From Hysterangium stoloniferum (taxonomy: Eukaryota > Basidiomycota > Agaricomycetes > Hysterangiales > Hysterangiaceae), in contig WHVD01000014.1 in the NCBI GenBank assembly GCA_015178975.1, positions 1 to 64,000 of the forward strand: 64,000 nt of DNA, written 5' to 3'. Positions 57,276-64,000 of this stretch are shown here, one piece after another. The first letter of the stretch is position 1. Each line of letters starts with the position of its first letter. The notes under the pieces were generated by a model that did no database searches, was not told where the DNA came from, and worked only from the letters and a program-made list of their open reading frames with translations. The translations under genes were made by a program, and so were the position numbers.

Positions 57276-58219
57276 GACATTATGAGCCTCTCGGAGATCT
57301 CTGACTCCATGAGTACATTGTTGGGAGTCGCTCTGCCAAGATGACTCACTGGTGGTGCTAAGATCTGGTGGAGCACCCTAGACCATGAACATCGCACTGA
57401 ATTTAGTCGATCTCACGGATCGTTTCTTTGGGGCATCGTAGAAGGGTTACTAGGAACTCGTTGGCGCGAATCCTTGGCTCTAGAATGGGAAGTCATGAAG
57501 TTTCGACAGGCGGGTCACAATCATGAGACATCTGTTCATTACATTCAGCGAAGGGTCAAGCTCTATCAATTCTTGTACGGATTCCACCAAAAACGGAAGG
57601 ACGAAACGCACAGACTTATCCTGACACTACCCACAGAATGGCTTTATCTTCTACAGGGACAACCTATCGATGACATCATGAGCCTACAGACTTACACGAA
57701 CAATTTACAAGAGGCTCTGATTAACACTTGGGTTCAAACACATCGAGAACGTTATCGGTTTCAGAAACCCAGAGTCATGATCACCGAGCAAGACGAGTCG
57801 GATCCCTGGCATGAGGAGGAGCACTCTGGAAAAATCGACTCCACTAATCGAGGCCACATCCTCCTCGGCGAACTCGAGGATAAAACCGTCCCTAGGAGAT
57901 CGAACGCTAAGCAGGGTAAGAAACATGGCAAGTTCTTTTTCGAACGAAGTGACAAGAAAAGCATCGCCAAGCCTCTGAAGGAGTGTTGGATTTGTGGGAG
58001 CTTAGAGCATTTCAAGATCGACTGCCCCCATGCGGGCAGGATGTCACACTATGTCTCTATTAACAAGTGCTCCGTGCAGAACCCAATGGAGGAGGCGGAG
58101 GATCAAAGGGCTTATGAAACGGTTTATGGATTAAGTGTACAGGGACAAGTACATAACATTGATGAGGAATCGATTTTCATTTCTGTCTACCTTCCTCAGC
58201 CAGAGGACAACATCGTTTC
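57276..58219 (+). pseudogene. G1 copy B gag, C-terminal part
   Basis: After the GACAT repeat the gag sequence of G1 resumes. It includes a capsid-like helical region (HNHETSVHYIQRRVKLYQFL, RLILTLPTEWLYLLQ), a basic stretch and the CCHC zinc knuckle CWICGSLEHFKIDC near 57984, which binds nucleic acid. It ends where the I-family LTR is inserted (GTTTC repeat). Confidence 0.75.
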
Positions 58220-58995
58220 TGTAATGTATTAGCCTTATTATAATATTATTTTCTGGAAAAAGGAGTCCAATGCTCTATCAAAGTGTGCAAATACTCAATT
58301 CACTACAAGGTAAAATAATTTAAGTATTTGATATTAATCAGTGGCAGCCTAAATAGACTTAGAACCCCTGAAGTCAAGAGTTTACTTGAATATATGCACC
58401 CTACTTCGCAAAGAAGGTTTTGAGAGCTGCTTGTGCAAGCTTGTTCTTTTTCTGTGATAACAACTACTAAAATAAGAATAACAATTCACTGAGTCCAAAG
58501 CTAGATTTAACTTCAATGCTAGCTAGTTTATATATATTTTATACTATTTATCAAACAGTAAAAATATTTATAAACAGGTCAGAAGATTAGATATAGAATA
58601 AAACACTATTTGGCTAATATATGCTTTATTTACACTAACCTACAAGGTCTACTGTGATACTAACTTATCAGGATCTTAATGTAGTCTTAGGATCTTGCAA
58701 GGATATTCTCAGTATTTGTTTATGCTCAAACACTTTAAGATGTTTTGTGAATATGCTTTACTGATTCACAATAAATGAGCAAGGGAACAGGAAATTATTT
58801 GTAATGTAATAATCAGTCAAATTACTCAACAAGAGGTGACTGAAGTTTTAGATTACAAATAACAAGAAATGTAACAAGGATTATTTGCAATGTAATAATC
58901 AGTCAAATTACTCAACAAGAGGTGACTGAAGTCTTAAACTACAAATAACAAGATATGTAACAAGCAGTCAAATTACTCAACAAGAGGTGACTGTG

Positions 58996-59814
58996 TGTTA
59001 GGATACACACACAGGCCGGGTTTCCGGAGAAACCTGCGGGATATCCGGTAGGACTTGGCTTCAGCTTATAGGCTGCACCCTCGCTAGATCGTGTTGTCCA
59101 ATTTCAAACGGACGGACGGGGATCCCGGGGAGTCCGGGCGGGGTTTGTGGGTCGTAGGTCGTAAGTCGGAGGTTGTGGGTCGTGAGTCGAGTTGGTTGAG
59201 AGAGATAGATGCGCCGGAGCCCGTGGGCTCCGACTAGTGCGAGCGATGTGAATCGAGTAAGGTTTTAGAGTGGAAAATAATATTAGATTACTGGGGGGAA
59301 TCTAAGCTAATTTTCTGACTGGATTGTATGTACAACATCTGCCAGTTTATATAGACCGTGGAATGCATGACATACCGAATCCAGTAATAATGAGACGAAA
59401 CGAGCAAAACATAAAACGGGAATAGTAAACACCAAATTGGTGTTAGGAACGGGATGGAACGGAGCGGAGTCCGAATCGTGACAAAGCATAACCCATAACG
59501 GGAAACGGAGCGGGAGCGGAGTCCTAAATCGTGACAGGTCATTTGACTAAAATGGGAACGGGGCTCGATTAGAGTGGTGACGGGATTCTAAGCGGGTCCG
59601 GTGACTGATGCGTGGGACGAAGATGGACATAGACAGAGACGGGGTCCGGGGGAAGTCCGGTGACTGATATGTGTCTTAATGAGGTCGAACGTAACAAGTC
59701 TTGACGTAACGGAGTCCGGGCGGGAAATCCTATAAACAGACAATTGGTGCTTGTAGCGCGTAGGGGCGTACGAGTTAGTGCCCGGAGTCTGGCGGGATTT
59801 GTCTGGTCGTAACA
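58996..59814 (-). mobile_element. Solo LTR, family E (819 bp), inserted in the I-family LTR
   Basis: The ends are TGTTAGGATACAC and TGGTCGTAACA on the plus strand. It is flanked by the perfect 5-bp repeat CTGTG (58991-58995 and 59815-59819). It is the cleanest E-family copy in the window. Confidence 0.9.
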
Positions 59815-60261
59815 CTGTGGTACAAAGGATTAATGCCAAATTACTCAACAAGAGGTGGCAGGGAATCCTGATTGGTAGAATTACTGTCAAATTACTCAAC
59901 AAGAGGTGACAGGGAATCCTAGGTGCCAGATGCTCAACTAAGAGGTGGCAATAAACTGCTAGCTGCAGTGACACACTGATGTGTTGATAAATTGGTTGAT
60001 AAGATTGGTTATATTTCATGGCTGGAGCAGAGCTCCTTATATACACTGAGATGTGAGACATTTAAAGACATATTGAACTTTATTTCTATCCTATTTTAGC
60101 TATTTTACTTGGAATGTTTTAGACATTTCCACCATTCTCTACTGTAGCATATATGATGACATAATGTATGACATAATATTCCCAGATGACATGACATATG
60201 ACTTAATATTCCCAAATGACATAATGTATGACATAATATTCCCGCGCTGGTGCACGTGTGA

Positions 60262-60476
60262 CACCTGTCGTGCCTTGTGACTGTCGCGCGCCTTTGTGAC
60301 TGTCGCGCGCCTTTGTGACTGTCGCGCACCTTTGTGACTGTCGCACGCCTTTGTGACTGTCGCGCGCCTTTGTGACTGTTGCGCGCCTTTGTGACTGTCG
60401 CGCGCCTTTGTGACTGTCGCGCGCCTTTGTGACTGTCGCGCGCCTTTGTGACTGTCGCGCGCCCTTGTGACTGTCA
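60262..60476. repeat. 19-bp tandem array in the I-family LTR (minus copy)
   Basis: About eleven head-to-tail copies of a 19-bp unit (GCGCGCCTTTGTGACTGTC) with few changes. One or two CACTTGTTGTGA-type variant units follow at 60480-60510. Confidence 0.9.
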
Positions 60477-60749
60477 CTCATTGTGACGACCGGTCACTTG
60501 TTGTGACGAATATTCCCGTGCATTATGTAATAAGCGCCAGGTGGCCAGTTTGAAGATATATAGTTAAAAAAGAATAAAAAGTAGAAATTTCGTAGCTCCC
60601 TCAATTTATAAGATAAAAATGCAAAATAAATTGCATAAATTCAATATAAATTAAGAGAATATTGTACAATTTTATAATCGTGATATAAGTACATTTAGAA
60701 GCCTTTGTTTAGAATTTCGTTTTGGGGAAATTGCAAAAAATAGGAAAAA

Positions 60750-61119
60750 TGTAATCCTGGCCGCCTTACCACACATACAGAGCCGCAGCTCTGACCACTG
60801 GCGACCCCTGGCCGCCTTTCCACTATTCCCCCCGATCGAGTGCCAACCCGCTATTGGAATCGATCACGGGCCCACTCCCCTAATGGTCGTCCTCCTGGTT
60901 GAACCGGATCAAGATCCTATTTCGCTTTCTCGTCTTGACTACATATTTCCAGACCCCTCATTCCTGTTCCTATCTCGGTTGTTATGGTCACACAATAATT
61001 CCACAATCTATATAATAGCTATGCTACATACATCTGTGGAAGTAGAGAAGTACGACAAAACACGATACTCTTGTCCTGTCTGTTATTGACTGAGTGAGGC
61101 TGATACCCACAGCCTTACA
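60750..61119 (+). mobile_element. Solo LTR, family G (370 bp)
   Basis: From TGTAATCCTGGCCGCC to CACAGCCTTACA, the same family as the G4 LTRs but in the opposite orientation. It is flanked by short A runs (60745-60749 and 61120-61123), consistent with an A-rich target repeat. It is inserted in the start of the I-family LTR. Confidence 0.85.
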
Positions 61120-61142
61120 AAAACCTTTAAAAATACATGACA

Positions 61143-62082
61143 GTTTCAGACGTGAAAGCATCCTTGAATGAGAATGAGACATCGCAAGTTTATGTTTCTA
61201 TATGAGACCATGATTTTCTCAAGAAAGGAGACTGGCTAGATGCTCATCGTCAGAACTGTGAAGGTCTGACTGAGACGAGAGTTTTATCGCGACCTGAACC
61301 TCCCACCATTGAGGAAATCATCGACGAGGACGCATTTGCGAACCGATCTAAGGAAATAAGTCAGACCTACGTCATAGAAGACCCCTCTGAGTCAGAAGGA
61401 TCGGAGGAGGAGAGCTTCCCCTTCGACCCAGGGCAATTACCCGACTTAATTCCTTGCGATGAGTCAGACTCTGAAGCAGACGACTCTATTTCAAATGCTC
61501 CCAAAGTACCTAACGGTAGACGTATCAGGAGGGACATCAAACTGGCCGCAAGAAAAAAAAGCAAAAGACCTAGAATTCAATACACCCGATCCAGTCGACT
61601 TATGAAAGAGGATTCGACTATTATCTATCGCAGAAGGGACCCTCTGGGTGGATATTCCAGTATTGGGATTTCAGCATTACACGTCTACGGACACGTAGGG
61701 AATTCAGAAGCCTCAAATCCTATTAAAATCAGGCTGGACGCCGGAGCTGACCTCTCCTTAATCTCGGAGGATATCTATAAGGAACTAGAGGACTGCCCTA
61801 AACTCAAGCAAGGACTCAAGCTGCGCCTCGTACAACTTACCGGTAATGCCAAAGTATTAGGATAAGTCAACGTCCCCATTTATCTCGAGGATGACACTGG
61901 TATACTCCTCAAATTTACCGCCGAGATGTACATTGTCCGAGATATGACCGTCCCGATCCTTCTTGGAGAAGACTTTCACGTGAACTATGAGATTGGGACA
62001 CTGCGAGACCAACTGCTGGGTTCCAGATTGATTTTGCCTGGGAGAGCAGGATCTATTCCAGCCAGTTCTTCCAAGGAGCCGC
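61143..62082 (+). pseudogene. G1 copy B gag end and protease region
   Basis: The sequence resumes after the GTTTC repeat. It encodes an acidic stretch (EDPSESEGSEEESFPFDPG, near 61375), a basic stretch (ARKKSKRPRIQ), and the aspartic protease with active-site block RLDAGADLSLIS near 61735 and IVRDMTVPILLGEDF near 61930. It matches bases 1-281 of the window. It is interrupted by the I-family LTR at 62083 and is broken. Confidence 0.75.
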
Positions 62083-64000
62083 TGTTATGTATTTTTAGCT
62101 TTTTTCCGATTTTTAAACAATTTCCCCTAACAAATTGTGAAAACAAATATTCAAATGTAATTATATTGCGACGATTAAATTGTACAATATTTGTTTGATT
62201 TATCTTCAATTTATACAATTTATTTTGTATTTCTATCTAATAAATTGAGCAAGGTATTGAATTTCTACTTTTTATTCTTTTTTGATTAATATGTCGGCGA
62301 CTCAGTGCTTATTCACAATGCGCAAGTAATCATGTGACATTCACATGATATTTCAAACTCCGACGCCGACAAAACACGATGCGAAATTATTGCGCATAAT
62401 CAAAGTAATATATATATTTATATTATTATAATAAAATATTATATTTATAACTAACTAAAAATAAATATAATAAATATAATAATATAAAGATAGCCACGTG
62501 TGTTTATTATACGGTGCGCGGGAAACTCCTCACAACAAGTGACAGTTGTCACAACAAGTGACAGTTGTCACAACAAGTGACAGTTGTCACAACAAGTGAC
62601 AGTTGTCACAACAAGTGACAGTTGTCACAACAAGTGACAGTTGTCACAACAAGTGACAGTTGTCACAACAAGTGACAGTTGTCACAACAAGTGACAGTTG
62701 TCACAACAAGTGACAGTTGTCACAAGGGCACGCGACGGTCACAGAGGCACGTGACTGTCACAAAGGCGCACGACTGTCACAAAGGCACGTGACTGTCACA
62801 AAGGCGCGCAACTGTCACAAAGGCGCGCGACTGTCACAAAGGCGCGCGACGGTCACACAGGCGTGCGACTGTCACAATGCGTGACTGTCACAAGACGTGA
62901 CAGTCACAAGACGTGAAGGATGTCATGCGCGCGCACAGGCGCGAGAACATTATATAATCATATATACTACTACAGCAAAAACTGGAAATCTCTGGAACAT
63001 TCCAGTGGCTGCCAAAGCAATAGTAGTTAATAGATACTAATAATAGATAGAAAATTGTAGAATATTCTATAAGATTCCATTAAGTTCTATTATGCCAAGA
63101 ATATTCTATAGTGTCTTAGAAGTAGTTAGAACCTTCCACTATGCTCTAGAAAATTCTAGAAAATTCTAAATGACATCATTCCTTCCAGAATGACATCATT
63201 CAATCTTCTAGAATCTTCTAAATGTCTCAGACTAAAATGTATATAAGGAGCTCAGCTCCAGCCTTGAAAATAAATAAATCAATCTTTACTACATTTTATC
63301 AGCCACATCAGTGTGCCACTGCAGCAAGCAGTTTATTCCACCCCTTGTTGGGCTGTTGGACAAATAAATACAAATACTTAGTCATCTCTAGTTGAGCTGC
63401 TGACCTAAGTTATCTCAGGATCCCTTTGTCACCTCTTGTTGAGCTTCTGACAATAATCCTACCCCCTGGTCACTCTTCTGACCAATCAGGATTCCCTGCC
63501 ACCTCTTATTGAGCTTCTGGTATTAATCCTTTATACTATAGTCATCTCTTAATTGAGTACCAATTATTAGTTTTCCTTACATTGTTATTTGTAGTCTAAA
63601 ACTGCAGTCACCTCTAGTTGAGTAATTTGACTGTTTATTACATTGCAAATAATCCTGTTCCTTTGTTCATTTATTGTGAATCAGTAAAGCATATTCACAT
63701 AAACAAATACTGAGAATATCCTTGCAGAATCCTTAAGACTACATTAAGATCCTGATAAGTTAGTATCACAGTAGACCCTGTAGGTTAGTGTAAATAAAGC
63801 ATATATTAGCCAAATAGTGTTTTATTCTATATCTAATCTTTTGACCTGTTTATAAATATTTTTACCATTTGATAAATAGTATAAAATATATATAAACTAG
63901 CTAGAATCGAAGTTGAATCTAGATTCTGAATCAGTGAATTGTTATTCATATTTTAGTAGTGTTTTTACCTTCTTTGCAAAGTAGGGTGCATATATTCAAG
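62083..64000 (+). mobile_element. LTR, family I, running off the right edge
   Basis: Starts TGTTATGTATTTTTAGC and follows the reverse of 58220-61142 in order: AT-rich head, two blocks of 19-bp repeats (62531-62880), a TATA-type TATATAAGGAGC near 63238, and repeated CACCTCTTGTTGAG motifs (63330-63630). It ends TGCATATATTCAAG at the edge, which corresponds to about 58388 of the minus copy. Roughly 170 bp is therefore missing to the right. Whether it is a solo LTR or the 5' LTR of a full element cannot be told. Confidence 0.85.
62531..62880. repeat. Two adjoining 19-bp tandem blocks in the I-family LTR (plus copy)
   Basis: About ten copies of CACAACAAGTGACAGTTGT (62531-62722), followed by about eight copies of the related CACAAAGGCGCGCGACTGT (62723-62880). 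The unit length is the same as in the minus copy at 60262-60476. Confidence 0.92.

Larger units (their letters stand above)
58220..61142 (-). mobile_element. Solo LTR, family I (about 2.5 kb), with two nested LTRs
   Basis: A minus-strand LTR flanked by the 5-bp repeat GTTTC (58215-58219 and 61143-61147). Its ends read TGTAATGTATTAGCC at the left and AAATACATGACA at the right on the plus strand. Of its 2923 bp, an E-family LTR (58996-59814) and a G-family LTR (60750-61119) are later insertions. It is similar in reverse to 62083-64000. Internally it carries repeated CAACAAGAGGTGAC motifs (58824-59948) and a 19-bp tandem array (60262-60476), and a TATA-like TTATATACA near 60037. Confidence 0.88.
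43822..62082 (+). mobile_element. Ty3/Gypsy element G1, copy B (5' part, with nested insertions)
   Basis: The 5' part of a second G1 copy. It has a 5' LTR (43822-44451), a primer-binding region, gag (from 44528), a second gag piece with zinc knuckle (57276-58219), and the stretch up to the protease (61143-62082). It is interrupted by G2 (46141-57275), by an I-family solo LTR (58220-61142) and, at 62083, by another I-family LTR that runs off the window. The target repeats GACAT and GTTTC show that the pieces were once contiguous. It is a fossil carrying a few breaks besides these insertions. Confidence 0.88.

Noticed and set aside
60262-60476. Regular short repeats resembling a CRISPR array
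   Set aside because: The 19-bp units are directly adjacent with no unique spacers, and they lie inside a eukaryotic LTR. This is a tandem repeat.

Overview
The window looks like part of a filamentous basidiomycete (probably Agaricomycetes) chromosome. The evidence is intron-dense genes with introns mostly of about 45-65 nt and GT...AG borders, fungal-type protein families (MpaB-like oxygenase, concentrative nucleoside transporter, peroxisomal 4CL-like acyl-CoA ligase), and a heavy load of Ty3/Gypsy chromoviruses and solo LTRs. I cannot name the species from sequence alone.

Layout. (1) 1-13.3 kb is a transposon graveyard: the 3' part of a Gypsy element (family G1, pol then an extra 3' ORF then its 3' LTR), pierced by several solo LTRs, then more LTR remnants and an old Copia gag on the minus strand. 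(2) 13.3-30.2 kb is a gene island with few transposons: two tandem MpaB-like oxygenase genes (14319-16113 and 17517-19277), a nucleoside transporter of the CNT/SLC28 family (21878-24548), a small minus-strand hypothetical gene (about 25074-25450), and an acyl-CoA ligase ending in the peroxisomal signal AKL (26627-29325). Two copies of an odd paired-palindrome structure lie at the edge of and within this island (13339-13488 and 20429-20567). (3) 30.2-43.8 kb is again repeat-rich: nested solo LTRs, a minus-strand Gypsy chromovirus (G4, 34596-40347), and pieces of another Gypsy (G5) with an antisense coiled-coil ORF behind it. (4) 43.8-64 kb is the 5' part of a second G1 copy. It is interrupted by an apparently whole, recent Gypsy element (G2, 46141-57275, flanked by the 5-bp repeat GACAT), by a 2.5-kb-type solo LTR carrying two further LTRs, and by another copy of that long LTR which runs off the right edge.

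LTR families are named here for cross-reference: A (about 643 bp), B (474 bp), C (about 630 bp, belonging to G1), D (about 645 bp), E (about 819 bp), F (about 730 bp), G (about 370 bp, belonging to G4), H (about 1.28 kb, belonging to G2) and I (about 2.5 kb). A to D are relatives that start TGTGARRG or similar, and A to C end CTCTTCACA. Target-site duplications could be read directly for many insertions, which gives a relative order of events. LTR-into-LTR insertion occurs at least six times.

The most interesting observations are the two unrelated 3' accessory ORFs carried by G1 and G2 in the position where retroviruses carry env, the paired-palindrome cassettes, the distinct hairpin at the start of each related LTR family, the antisense coiled-coil ORF, and the pair of MpaB-like genes near a PTS1-bearing acyl-CoA ligase. 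No rRNA, tRNA or CRISPR could be supported.
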